From contig CALEXY010000013.1 of NCBI GenBank assembly GCA_937924995.1, positions 1 to 64,000 on the forward strand: a stretch of DNA of 64,000 nucleotides, written 5' to 3'. The notes below the pieces were generated by a model. It saw only the letters and a list, made by a program, of their open reading frames with translations, ran no database searches and was not told where the DNA came from. Made by a program: the position numbers and the translations under genes. Positions 1 through 8,415 of this stretch are shown in pieces; the stretch's first letter is position 1; each line of letters starts with the position of its first letter. Origin of the DNA: an uncultured Candidatus Saccharibacteria bacterium (GTDB lineage: Bacteria; Patescibacteriota; Saccharimonadia; Saccharimonadales; Saccharimonadaceae).

Positions 1-816
1 GAAAAAGAAGAGACGATTCTGGAAGGTTACGATAAAGAGGCGGTAGAGGTAGTAACCAATAAATTGACGTCGGGACTAAAAATTAAGATTCTCACCAACA
101 CAAAGGTTGTGGCGATTCAGAAAGATAAAAACGAAACGGTCTCGAATGGACGTCGAATAGCTACGGTAAAAGTAACAATGAAGCGCGGCGCCGATGAGAA
201 GACGGTGCGTGTAGAAGCGATAGTTTTTGCGATTAATAATCGACCAAATACAGAACTCGGTCTGGAAAATGCAGGTATTAAATTCAGCGAGCAAGGTATC
301 GTCGTGAACGATCAACTCGAAACCAGCGTGAGCCATATTTTTGCGGCCGGCGACGTAATTGCGAATCCTCTGAAACAGTCCGTTGGTCATTCGACAGAAA
401 AAGCGGCTTACGAAGGAACACTAGCGGTAAATAACATCTTAAAACGTAATAAGCTGACCTTAACCTATCGTCATTTTTCAACCGTATTAAATACGACACC
501 AAAAATCGTAACGGTAGGCCTGACAGAAAAGGATTGTTTGTCGCGCGGTATCAAATGTAAGATCGTAATTGTACCGGAAATTGAAACTACTCATTCCCTG
601 ATTGCGGGAGAGAAACTAGGATTTTTGAAGTTAATTTGCGACAAAGACAAGAAACTTCTAGGTGCGACAATCGTATCCAAGAATGCAGATCTTACAGTGA
701 TGGAAATTGTGGCTGGCATGTATGGTGACTTAACTCTCTTAGAGCATGCTTCAATGCCACATATTAATGAAAGCTTCTCAGATATTGTGAGAATTGCTGC
801 CAAGAATTTGATGTAA
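1..816 (+). CDS. FAD-dependent pyridine nucleotide-disulfide oxidoreductase, C-terminal part (5' truncated by window)
   Basis: The reading frame is open from base 1, so the gene starts upstream and only about 271 residues are visible. They include part of the NAD-binding domain, the FAD-contacting segment HIFAAGDV and a dimerisation domain ending in MPHINESF. This is the architecture of the dihydrolipoamide dehydrogenase/mercuric reductase family of cytoplasmic flavoenzymes. The family's terminal HPTxxE catalytic motif appears as MPHINE, so the catalytic His position seems to hold Met while the Glu is kept. Substrate cannot be assigned because the redox CxxxxC region lies outside the window. 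The gene ends before an initiator tRNA on the other strand. Confidence 0.85.
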   Translation, partial: EKEETILEGYDKEAVEVVTNKLTSGLKIKILTNTKVVAIQKDKNETVSNGRRIATVKVTMKRGADEKTVRVEAIVFAINNRPNTELGLENAGIKFSEQGIVVNDQLETSVSHIFAAGDVIANPLKQSVGHSTEKAAYEGTLAVNNILKRNKLTLTYRHFSTVLNTTPKIVTVGLTEKDCLSRGIKCKIVIVPEIETTHSLIAGEKLGFLKLICDKDKKLLGATIVSKNADLTVMEIVAGMYGDLTLLEHASMPHINESFSDIVRIAAKNLM

Positions 817-884
817 AAAACTACAGATACGAGTAGAGTGGTAGCTGGATTTTGCTCTGAATATAAATTTCAGATGAAAGGTCT

Positions 885-910
885 AAATAAAAAAAGAACC
901 TGATGGTTCT
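885..910 (-). terminator. Intrinsic terminator of the initiator tRNA
   Basis: On the minus strand, stem AGAACC / GGTTCT with an ATCA loop is followed by a run of seven T. It sits directly downstream of the tRNA. Confidence 0.7.
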
Positions 911-916
911 AAAACT

Positions 917-993
917 TGGTGGCGGGGGTTCGATTTGAACGAACGACCTTTTGGTTATGAGCCAAACGAGCTACCAGGCTGCTCTACCCCGCG
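917..993 (-). tRNA. Initiator tRNA-fMet (anticodon CAU)
   Basis: The 77-nt cloverleaf reads on the minus strand with CCA encoded. The acceptor arms are CGCGGGG and CCCCGCC, so positions 1:72 are a C:C mismatch, the hallmark of bacterial initiators. The D-arm GAGCAGCCTGGTAGCTC is identical to the E. coli initiator as I remember it. The anticodon loop is CTCATAA (anticodon at 957-959). The anticodon stem is TTTGG/CCAAA, so only two of the usual three G:C pairs next to the loop are present. Discriminator is A. Confidence 0.95.
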
Positions 994-1068
994 ACGTATG
1001 TAGCTATTATAATCTACAACGATTTTTCTGTCAAATTTTTACACCAAGAATTCAGTTTCCGTATTTAA

Positions 1069-1911
1069 TTAAGTTTCAATACTTAATTTCGTAATTAGCT
1101 CTTCGATTTCTGATTTTTGAATTTTGGTCCAATAATCTTCTTGAATAATTGATCCGCTGTTATCAAAGATTAATTCATCAGAAATTTGCGGCCCAGATAG
1201 AATATTTTGATAAATCTTATCGACGAAGTCATCCTCTCTAATGATTTGCTCAAAATTTAATAAAACTGAATCTAAATTTATATCTTTGAGCTCACCTAGA
1301 CTAAAGATTTCTTTTTGTAGGCCGATAAAATTTTCATCATCTGAAAAATCCGAATAATTATCGTCACCTAAAAAATAGATATTTTTATCTAGATAGATCA
1401 GCTGGTCTAAAATTAAAGAGACTCTATTCAAAAGATAGGTAGCTAGTGGCTTTAGCTCATGAGTTATATTAGTAAAAAAGATGGTTAGATTGAATTGATA
1501 ATTTTGCTCTTGTTTTAAATTGAGCGAATTAACCGTATCACTAATTTGATTCTGTGTCGACCACGGGATGTGATGCAAGTTCTTAAGTTCACTTTTTAGA
1601 TCACTGGCACTAGTTTTATCGGTTTTAAAAATAATCGAGACTCGCTCGATGGCGCGTTCTGCTAGTTTTTCGTCAAATATTGATTGGTCGAAAAAAGTTG
1701 CGAGAGTAAATTTTAGGTTCGGATTTTTGCTGCTATATTTTAGAACAGAAATGTTCTCGTAATTGTCGGCGGAATAAATAAAATCGAGACCGTCAAAATT
1801 TCCGGTACGAGTCATTTCTTGGTAAAATTTTTCACTCAGGTAATGATTGTAGATATTTGCAAGAATGCGACTGGGAGCTGGTTTGATTAGTTTTTGAAGA
1901 TTATCGTCCAT
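1069..1911 (-). CDS. Hypothetical protein, last gene of the pilin operon
   Basis: A 280-residue acidic protein with no signal peptide or membrane segment that I can see, so probably cytoplasmic. It lies 11 nt after the PilX-like gene on the same strand and is probably co-transcribed with four pilin-like genes. I recognise no family or catalytic motif. Position suggests a role in pilus assembly or regulation, but that is inference only. Confidence 0.7.
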   Translation of the reverse strand: MDDNLQKLIKPAPSRILANIYNHYLSEKFYQEMTRTGNFDGLDFIYSADNYENISVLKYSSKNPNLKFTLATFFDQSIFDEKLAERAIERVSIIFKTDKTSASDLKSELKNLHHIPWSTQNQISDTVNSLNLKQEQNYQFNLTIFFTNITHELKPLATYLLNRVSLILDQLIYLDKNIYFLGDDNYSDFSDDENFIGLQKEIFSLGELKDINLDSVLLNFEQIIREDDFVDKIYQNILSGPQISDELIFDNSGSIIQEDYWTKIQKSEIEELITKLSIET

Positions 1912-1922
1912 AATACAGATGA

Positions 1923-3185
1923 TTATTCTGGATTGGCATAGTCATCATTTTCGAGATAGTCAGGACAGGTGTCCTTGTCGCCGTCTTCCATATACCAACA
2001 GTTTTTGGTGGTATAGAAAGTTTTACGGGTGACATTATTCTTGTCGTCATTTAACTGAACAGCAAATTCTGGGTATGGGAAGTAATTATCGATCAATTCG
2101 ACACGAGCCTCGATACGGCGATAAAGGGTATTAGCACGACCAGTGGAGTCAACCTTAGCTTGCACGCCGGTAAAATCAATCGGATTGCGCTTGGCGTCGT
2201 AAAGTGAAATGGCAAAATCAGTATCAGGTGCACCATAAGGAAGTGATACCACCAAGAAAGTAGCACCGGTGTTACGGTCATTGGAATTATGAAAAGTGTT
2301 TGGCACTTCAAAAGTGAGTGAACAGAAGAAATTACCTTCCTGACACTTAACATAGAAAAGTTCATTCTTGTGTTTATCAAAGGTACGAGAAACTTCACTA
2401 GCTCTAATTTCATTAGTACCATTCTTGCTTGGTCTTAAATACATTGTTCCCTGATCGGTAGAATTATCACCGCTGGCAGTAATTAGGTCACTCATCTTAA
2501 AGTTTTTATCGGCTTGATAAAATGAGGCATTGATTAGTGGTGGTACTAAGGAATACTGACCGGATGGAAGAGAGGCATTTTCACTCCAAGATAGCTGATG
2601 GCCGTTACTTAGGAGCTTAGCGTAATTAGTGTCAGAGAACCACTTAATGTTGACGTATTTTAACTCTTTGATTTTGTCGCTACGAATTGGCACAATGCGG
2701 AGACGATTTTCACTACTGAGTGAGGAGCGATAATCGCTAAGGTCTTCCTGAAGTGTTACACAAGTATAGGCCTGCATCATATCAGCACCACGACCCTGAT
2801 CGAGATTCTTATTCTTTACTTCCTGAATAGTGACACCTCTTTGCTCGTCAGTGGTACGACTAAGGACATTGGCGACAGTGTTGCAGTCTTGATTTTTGAT
2901 ACCGTTTTGCATGGCTTCGATAATTTCTTTGCAGTTAGTATCCGAACCACCTTCTTGGTAGCGGTTTAAACATTCATGATACTTTAGAAGTGCAACCTTA
3001 GCATCTTCTACGCCAGCAAGTGCGGAATCGTAGGCAGATTTGGAGAGGTCAGAATTGCTAGTTTGGCCAGCTTCAGAAAGAGTGAGGCGCACAAAACCAA
3101 CCACAATAATACTAAATAAAAGCATGGCAAAAATCGTCACAATAATGGAAGTAGAGCCGCGTTTAGTGATTAATAGTTTTTTCAT
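1923..3185 (-). CDS. PilX-like type IV pilus-associated membrane protein
   Basis: This 420-residue protein starts with a short basic leader (MKKLLITKRGS) followed by one hydrophobic helix (about residues 12-33) and a segment rich in small residues (SAYDSALAGVEDAKVALL). That layout is typical of PilX/minor-pilin-like proteins lacking a canonical GFTLIE site. The rest is a large soluble domain with several Cys pairs, expected outside the membrane. Its start codon overlaps the stop of the preceding pilin by one base (TAATG), indicating translational coupling. The assembly role is family-level inference. Confidence 0.7.
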   Translation of the reverse strand: MKKLLITKRGSTSIIVTIFAMLLFSIIVVGFVRLTLSEAGQTSNSDLSKSAYDSALAGVEDAKVALLKYHECLNRYQEGGSDTNCKEIIEAMQNGIKNQDCNTVANVLSRTTDEQRGVTIQEVKNKNLDQGRGADMMQAYTCVTLQEDLSDYRSSLSSENRLRIVPIRSDKIKELKYVNIKWFSDTNYAKLLSNGHQLSWSENASLPSGQYSLVPPLINASFYQADKNFKMSDLITASGDNSTDQGTMYLRPSKNGTNEIRASEVSRTFDKHKNELFYVKCQEGNFFCSLTFEVPNTFHNSNDRNTGATFLVVSLPYGAPDTDFAISLYDAKRNPIDFTGVQAKVDSTGRANTLYRRIEARVELIDNYFPYPEFAVQLNDDKNNVTRKTFYTTKNCWYMEDGDKDTCPDYLENDDYANPE

Positions 3186-4102
3186 TATTCCTCTCCTTTT
3201 CTATTTTGACCTGATGTCCTAGCGGAAAAATTAAATTTATTGATGGCGCAATAATTAAAGCTAGAAGACAAGCCCATTTCTGGTGGCGTCTTGCAAAATT
3301 CGCCGGTGCCAGTGATATCCACATTGCCACGCAAGGTAGCTAGAATGAAAGTACCACTATAAAAATGCTGCATAGTGAGAGCATGTTCGGTCGGCGCAAA
3401 GATAGTAAAATCATACAGCGCAATATCTTCGTTGTTCTTTTTCATAACCTCTTTATATTCAGCGCCAGTGAGCCTATAAGTTGGGGCGATGTCAGCCACT
3501 TGATAAACACGATTATTACTAGCGGCGGCTTCCATATGAGAACGACAAATCGCACGATCAGAATCTTCAATTTTAATTAAACGATAATCGTCAATTTCCG
3601 TGTCGCCATTACTGAAGGTAGCACGACTACCGCTCATAATTTCGTAATCCGTGGAATTTAACACATAACCAGTATTCCAGAGATAGGTGAAACGTCCAGA
3701 ACAGAAGACACCAGAAAGCGGCACACTCTCGAGAATCTTGCCAGTTTGCTTGGCCTTGATAGTGCCATAATTTTGCTGATAAACATAAAGTCTAGCTTGA
3801 TCCTGCAAACATTTATTCATCTCGTTATTGTTTGAAGCATATTCGACACGGCAAATATCAGAGAGGGAGCGGGCGGGAGCCGTAGCAATCCCGCGTTGAA
3901 AATCATCTACAAGTAGTCGTGAAGTGGAATTAATTGCGTTCATGGTATTCCCTTTTTGATAAATCGTAGAGAGGTGTACTGCGACAAAAATTACCGAAAG
4001 TAATAGAATTGAAATAAACATCAAGGAGAGAGTCACTTCGATAATAGTAAAGCCAGAAAGGGGTCGATTGCTGATTTTTGATCGTATAGTTTTTTGACGC
4101 AT
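3185..4102 (-). CDS. Type IV pilin-like protein (prepilin N-methylation motif)
   Basis: A 305-residue protein with leader ...NRPLSG, then FTIIEVTLSLMFI: the prepilin peptidase site (cleavage after G, Glu at +5) and the hydrophobic alpha1 helix. The C-terminal domain is about 260 residues, larger than in major pilins, suggesting a minor pilin or pseudopilin. It follows the 4111-4983 pilin by 8 nt and overlaps the start of the next gene. Prepilin peptidase and the assembly ATPase are not in this window. Confidence 0.8.
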   Translation of the reverse strand: MRQKTIRSKISNRPLSGFTIIEVTLSLMFISILLLSVIFVAVHLSTIYQKGNTMNAINSTSRLLVDDFQRGIATAPARSLSDICRVEYASNNNEMNKCLQDQARLYVYQQNYGTIKAKQTGKILESVPLSGVFCSGRFTYLWNTGYVLNSTDYEIMSGSRATFSNGDTEIDDYRLIKIEDSDRAICRSHMEAAASNNRVYQVADIAPTYRLTGAEYKEVMKKNNEDIALYDFTIFAPTEHALTMQHFYSGTFILATLRGNVDITGTGEFCKTPPEMGLSSSFNYCAINKFNFSARTSGQNRKGEE

Positions 4103-4110
4103 AAATTAAT

Positions 4111-4983
4111 CTAACCTCTCTTCATGTAGTCCGGATTATATAAACGAATGATGGTACCAATGGTGGTCGGGACGGTTTCTCCTGGGCCATACCAACAGGT
4201 GCGAATATGAAAATCGTAAAATTCTGGAGGGTAATTCTTATCCATATCTTCACGATATTTAGCGTCGAAATGGGCGCTAGATGGAACGTTAGTAAAGTCA
4301 CGCACAGCTACAATCCAAATGCCTTCGGCGCGATAAAGGTTATTAAAAACTGGGGTGGTTTTGTAATTAGTACCGTCATTAATTTCATTCAGATTAGTAG
4401 TTTCGGTGTCTTCCCCGTTCGAAGTCCCGGCCGTAGAAGTCGAAGAGAAAACTAGGCGAGGAGCCAGTGGTGCTTCTTGAAAAATTTCTGGATGATCTTT
4501 AGCAGAAAGAATAGTATTTTCTGGATCAGAAGCTTTGAGTTTACGGGTATTTAGAATAAAGGCCTTATCGGCAAAGATATTATGATTGTCACCCACGATA
4601 TTATTTTTGTCGTAATATTCGGAGCATTTATTCGCTTCAAATTTAGAGATTTCAGTTGGACTATTCGACATCCCATTATTGAAGCTAGTCAAGCGATCCC
4701 AAATCGCACGGTATTCCTGCCATTTACCAGAGTCGTCCTGGCCGCTAGTTTTAACCAAAGCACGCTCAGAAATATAAGATTCATGGATAAAACGCAAAGC
4801 TTCGGCTTGGGCATCAATTTCATTACGCACCGTGGTGATTTGTAAAGAATTCTGAATCTTAGCGTAGCTACGATTCATCATGGAAACTGAAATAGCGGAG
4901 ACCAAAATAAAAACTACAAAACAGAAAGTTACTTCGATAATAGTGTCACCACGACGACTAATAAGAGGCTTTAACTTCGACAT
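4111..4983 (-). CDS. Type IV pilin-like protein (variant cleavage motif GDTIIEV)
   Basis: This 290-residue protein has a basic leader and the motif RRGDTIIEVTFCFVVF. The prepilin site is present, but the usual Phe at +1 is replaced by Asp; Glu at +5 is kept. One N-terminal transmembrane helix is followed by a soluble domain. It overlaps the upstream pilin gene by 13 nt, so translation is probably coupled. It is likely a minor pilin of the same pilus. Confidence 0.75.
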   Translation of the reverse strand: MSKLKPLISRRGDTIIEVTFCFVVFILVSAISVSMMNRSYAKIQNSLQITTVRNEIDAQAEALRFIHESYISERALVKTSGQDDSGKWQEYRAIWDRLTSFNNGMSNSPTEISKFEANKCSEYYDKNNIVGDNHNIFADKAFILNTRKLKASDPENTILSAKDHPEIFQEAPLAPRLVFSSTSTAGTSNGEDTETTNLNEINDGTNYKTTPVFNNLYRAEGIWIVAVRDFTNVPSSAHFDAKYREDMDKNYPPEFYDFHIRTCWYGPGETVPTTIGTIIRLYNPDYMKRG

Positions 4984-5984
4984 GGATTTTCCTCACTATC
5001 AATATCAATCAATTCAACAGCTGTAGAATTACTACCATCAGCATGAATACGAATAGCGCGGCGACCAATACTGTTCAAAGAATGGTTTTCTGAACCAACA
5101 CAGATATCGAGATCTTTTTTATTCTGAAGTTTAACATTTTCAAGATAAAGTCCTTTAGATTCAGAGCGATTTAGGGTACCAAAGGCAGGATAAAGACCAG
5201 CATCAGCTACCACTCTTGTGACAGAACCAATACCACCGTATTCACAGCTACCATTACCAACATATTCGCTATTCACTTTTCGCATAAATTGATTAATGTT
5301 AAAAGTTTTACCTTTTTCATCATAAATATAGGTGTGGACGGTACCAGAAATTGGTGAGCGGGTAACCAAAAAAGCCCCGACGAACGGATCATGATTCTCG
5401 GTATTCTCAATACGGGCTTGCCAGAGTGGCTCATAAACATCGTGATTACCTGCGGTAGTCATCCTACAAGTATTAGCCTCGCTCTTCATGGTGATGACAT
5501 TAGCGCCAATACTCTTTAAAGAAACCAGAGCATTATCGCCAGAGGCATTTTCAATATCGAGATTTTGGGTGTAAATATGACCAATTACATCATAAATATG
5601 GACATTATGATCAGGCTGATTAGTCTCAGGATTGGTCTCACCAAAAGTAACTAATTTACCATAGACCGCACAGCGAGTACGCCCTGGAAAATTGTCCGAG
5701 GTAGAGTTAGAAACTAACCCACCGTTTTCATTCCACATGGTATTAAGTGTGCAATAAATACTACTACCCTCATCGGCTTCACGGGGATTTTTCACATTAA
5801 TTACTGAAGAATAAACCGATTTCAGGGTAGCCGAAAGTTCATTATAAGAATCGATATATCGGCGATTATTAATATTGCCGGAAAGAAAACCCATGACGGA
5901 AACGACGAGCAGACCAGTAATCGCCAACACAAGCGTTACCTCGATAATCGTAAAGCCTGACCTCCACCAAGTTTTCTTTTTCAT
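4971..5984 (-). CDS. Type IV pilin-like protein, first gene of pilin operon
   Basis: A 337-residue protein with the class III signal MKKKTWWRSG / FTIIEVTLVLAITG and a hydrophobic helix to about residue 31. The large C-terminal domain contains several Cys. The start is set by a -10 box TATAAT (5996-5991, minus) only 6 nt before the ATG, with no room for a Shine-Dalgarno, so the mRNA is probably leaderless. It heads a tightly packed four-pilin operon. Confidence 0.8.
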   Translation of the reverse strand: MKKKTWWRSGFTIIEVTLVLAITGLLVVSVMGFLSGNINNRRYIDSYNELSATLKSVYSSVINVKNPREADEGSSIYCTLNTMWNENGGLVSNSTSDNFPGRTRCAVYGKLVTFGETNPETNQPDHNVHIYDVIGHIYTQNLDIENASGDNALVSLKSIGANVITMKSEANTCRMTTAGNHDVYEPLWQARIENTENHDPFVGAFLVTRSPISGTVHTYIYDEKGKTFNINQFMRKVNSEYVGNGSCEYGGIGSVTRVVADAGLYPAFGTLNRSESKGLYLENVKLQNKKDLDICVGSENHSLNSIGRRAIRIHADGSNSTAVELIDIDSEENPCRS

Positions 5985-5990
5985 AACTAA

Positions 5991-6013
5991 ATTATAGCAT
6001 AAGAGGTTATAAT
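5991..6013. promoter_or_regulatory. Back-to-back divergent -10 boxes
   Basis: TATAAT on the minus strand (5996-5991, for the pilin operon) and TATAAT on the plus strand (6008-6013, for the DUF1704 gene) are separated by only 11 bp. The two polymerases would compete for the same DNA. The minus gene is leaderless; the plus gene has a 36-nt gap with TGGAG before its ATG. Confidence 0.6.
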
Positions 6014-6049
6014 ATATAAAAGAAAAATACTAAATTAACCTGGAGCTTT

Positions 6050-7537
6050 ATGGCGGAATTTCCAAATTTTAATCGGTTTGAAAATAGTAATTACAAAGAA
6101 AATACTTTTGAAAAATTAACCAATCTTGAAAATCAATTTGATCCAGAATTGGCACGCGAAAAATTTGAGCAAGCGAGCCCGGAAAATAAAATCGAGAGCG
6201 CTAAGGAATTTAATTTTGATGGCCTAGAAAATACAGCAGAAAAATTAAAAGAAGATGAAATCTCAGAATTAATTGCCAGTGCAGACCTGACGGTTTACGA
6301 ACGCCTAAATCCGACCAACGCCAAAGAAGCAAAAGAAGAATTTTTAAATAATCCTGACCTGATTCATCCGAACTATGAATACGGAAATTTAGATAAAACA
6401 GAAATCGAAAATAATTTGGATAGTCTTAAAAAAGCAAAAGCGGAACTCGAAAGCGCAGAATTATCCAGCGGAAAACGTAGGTTGTTGGAATATTTAATGG
6501 ATGACTGCTTTAAGAAAAATGACTTTTTAGTGGCTAATTTAGCTTACAATACAGTCACACAACCAGAGACAAAAAAGCTCGCAGCAGAGCATCACAAAGA
6601 GGCTAACGAGGCACTTTATGGCAAGCCAGACGAGGGGACTTTTTACGCTTTATTAAATGAAAAAATTGACCAGATTAAGGCGCAGGATTTGACCGAAGAA
6701 CAAAAACAAAATTTTGCTAAACTGCTCGATAAGATTGGACCAATACCAGAAACCAGAAGCGAAAGATTTAAGCCGAAGCCAGAAACCATTGAACGTTTCG
6801 CGGAAATGACAAACGAATTTTTTGGTAGTTTCCTGCAACATATTCCAGAAGACCAAGAAAAATTTAGCTCACAAGAAATGGTGAATATCGTTAATGAAAT
6901 TATTGAAGACGAGCTAAATGAGGATGGCAGCAATCCATACCGCGCAGAAATCAAAGCTGGGGCAACCAATGCTTCAGCAGATCATGAGGAACGCCGGATT
7001 TATTTTCCAGAAGACAAGACCTATAGTGCCAAGCGAGCTCGCGGTCTAATCGTGCATGAATTAGGCACCCACGTACTGCGTGCGGTTCCCTATGTGGATC
7101 ACGAAGTGGAAGCATTTTCGACCGGTTTCCCGAATAACGAAGAGTTTGATGAGGGGGTAGCAAAAGCGGTAGAACAAGCCATCAATGGCGAATATGAAGA
7201 TTCAGGAATCGATCATTATATCAATATTGGTTTAGCTAATTTTAAGGGCAAGAATTTTCGTGAAGTTTATGACATTCAATGTAAATTACGTGAACTAACC
7301 GGCGGTAAAATTGAGCCAGTTTTCAATGCCGTACAGCGCTGTTTTCGTGGAACGGGTGAGCTACCAAATAACAAAGATTTAGCCTATTACAATGGCGCAA
7401 ATCGAGTTTGGAAACATATCGAAGACCATATCGATGACATCGAATTATTCGACCAACTTTTCTTATCGGGAAAAATTGACTATCAAAACGAGCAACAAGA
7501 ACAGATTTCCTACGAAGCCAGAACCAAAGGAATTTAA
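6050..7537 (+). CDS. DUF1704/MATCAP-like zinc metallopeptidase
   Basis: A 495-residue protein with no signal peptide. The first ~300 residues are mostly charged and helical. The C-terminal half carries the HExxxH motif HELGTH (H336, E337, H341), followed by DEGVA with E368 as the expected third zinc ligand. HExxxH plus an (E/Q)EG(L/V)A box is the signature of the DUF1704/KIAA0895 family, whose animal members are tyrosine carboxypeptidases (MATCAP). The bacterial substrate is unknown. Start chosen at ATG 6050 with TGGAG just upstream; promoter TATAAT at 6008-6013. Confidence 0.8.
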   Translation: MAEFPNFNRFENSNYKENTFEKLTNLENQFDPELAREKFEQASPENKIESAKEFNFDGLENTAEKLKEDEISELIASADLTVYERLNPTNAKEAKEEFLNNPDLIHPNYEYGNLDKTEIENNLDSLKKAKAELESAELSSGKRRLLEYLMDDCFKKNDFLVANLAYNTVTQPETKKLAAEHHKEANEALYGKPDEGTFYALLNEKIDQIKAQDLTEEQKQNFAKLLDKIGPIPETRSERFKPKPETIERFAEMTNEFFGSFLQHIPEDQEKFSSQEMVNIVNEIIEDELNEDGSNPYRAEIKAGATNASADHEERRIYFPEDKTYSAKRARGLIVHELGTHVLRAVPYVDHEVEAFSTGFPNNEEFDEGVAKAVEQAINGEYEDSGIDHYINIGLANFKGKNFREVYDIQCKLRELTGGKIEPVFNAVQRCFRGTGELPNNKDLAYYNGANRVWKHIEDHIDDIELFDQLFLSGKIDYQNEQQEQISYEARTKGI

Positions 7538-7545
7538 GCAGAAAA

Positions 7546-7569
7546 AAATACCCCAAATTCGGGGTATTT
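7546..7569. terminator. Bidirectional intrinsic terminator
   Basis: Stem AAATACCCC / GGGGTATTT lies between two convergent genes, with an A-run on the left and a T-run on the right, so it can serve both strands. Confidence 0.8.
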
Positions 7570-7573
7570 TAAG

Positions 7574-8131
7574 TTAGGAAAAATTACTAAAAATTAGGAA
7601 TAGCACACAAACAGGTATCGACGCGGCAATTAAAACAATGAACGTTAAATTCAGGATACGCATTGTGGTAGCCCATTTTCTTATGAACTGATTGGATGCG
7701 TGAAAAACCATATGAAAATAGCCCATTGCAAAAATAACAGCACCGAAGAAAATAATCGTCATCGCAAATCTTGAAGTAGTCCAAACCTCAAATCCAGCTA
7801 CAGCAAATAAAGTTACCATAGTGGTAAGATTTGCATAGTAATAATTACCATCAACCTCTGGGTCATGAGCCCATTTAAAGTCTTTTTCTGGCAATCGATC
7901 AAGCAATAATACCGAAATGGCGGCCATTAGAATTGAGCCCATAGTTAGCATCATGAAGCCAAAACTATCTCGATAAAGAAGATTGATTGCCATAAGGATC
8001 AATGTACCAAAAATTCTGAGTAAGTTGGATGCGTCGAAAAGATCGAGCTGCTCTTTTAACTTTTCGGCCTGAGTTTTCTCTTCCTGGTATTGTAACTTCC
8101 TTAAATTCTTGAATTCGTCAATTTCTATCAT
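7574..8131 (-). CDS. Hypothetical multi-pass membrane protein
   Basis: A 185-residue protein with an N-terminal charged coiled stretch (about residues 1-33) and four or five hydrophobic segments (about 36-60, 62-78, 98-118, 120-142, 155-182). No family is recognised. The start has a strong AAGGGAGG Shine-Dalgarno, and the gene has a consensus promoter 134 nt upstream with a structured leader. It belongs to the accessory stretch and shares a leader motif with the genes at 8416 and 9689. Confidence 0.75.
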   Translation of the reverse strand: MIEIDEFKNLRKLQYQEEKTQAEKLKEQLDLFDASNLLRIFGTLILMAINLLYRDSFGFMMLTMGSILMAAISVLLLDRLPEKDFKWAHDPEVDGNYYYANLTTMVTLFAVAGFEVWTTSRFAMTIIFFGAVIFAMGYFHMVFHASNQFIRKWATTMRILNLTFIVLIAASIPVCVLFLIFSNFS

Positions 8132-8258
8132 ACTTCCCTCCCTTATGTAAAAATTAAAAATGAATTAGAAACAAGATGCACCTGATACTTTGTGGTATTT
8201 TTCCTCCTTTCAAGGTGCGACTTTATATAAATCAATAAGTAAATTTATATAATAATAT
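8132..8258 (-). promoter_or_regulatory. Long 5' leader with hairpin and an orphan Shine-Dalgarno
   Basis: Transcription from the promoter at 8265-8293 would give a leader of about 127 nt. It contains an outer stem GCACCT/AGGTGC (8178-8183 with 8213-8218) and an inner stem ATAC/GTAT (8085-type spacing, at 8185-8188 with 8195-8198). A perfect AAAGGAGG (8210-8203) lies between the two stems but is not followed by an ATG. It may be a regulatory leader; no known riboswitch class is recognised. Confidence 0.4.
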
Positions 8259-8264
8259 CGATAT

Positions 8265-8293
8265 ATTATACATTAAAATGCTTATTTTGTCAA
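8265..8293 (-). promoter_or_regulatory. Sigma70-type promoter of the 8131 gene
   Basis: -35 TTGACA (8293-8288), a 17-nt spacer and -10 TATAAT (8270-8265): both hexamers and the spacing match consensus. Confidence 0.8.
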
Positions 8294-8415
8294 TCAATGA
8301 ATAGTCATTCATGAGTCATTTTACTGTTTAATAGTTCCACATTAGATGATTTTATAATCTGTAAAATATGTTATAATATTAGATGGAGGTTGCACTTTAA
8401 CAGGAGGTGATAATA

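Noticed and set aside
8281..8330. ATGAAT/ATTCAT palindrome in the divergent 8132-8415 region as an operator
   Set aside because: Short arms in very AT-rich DNA; likely chance without further copies.
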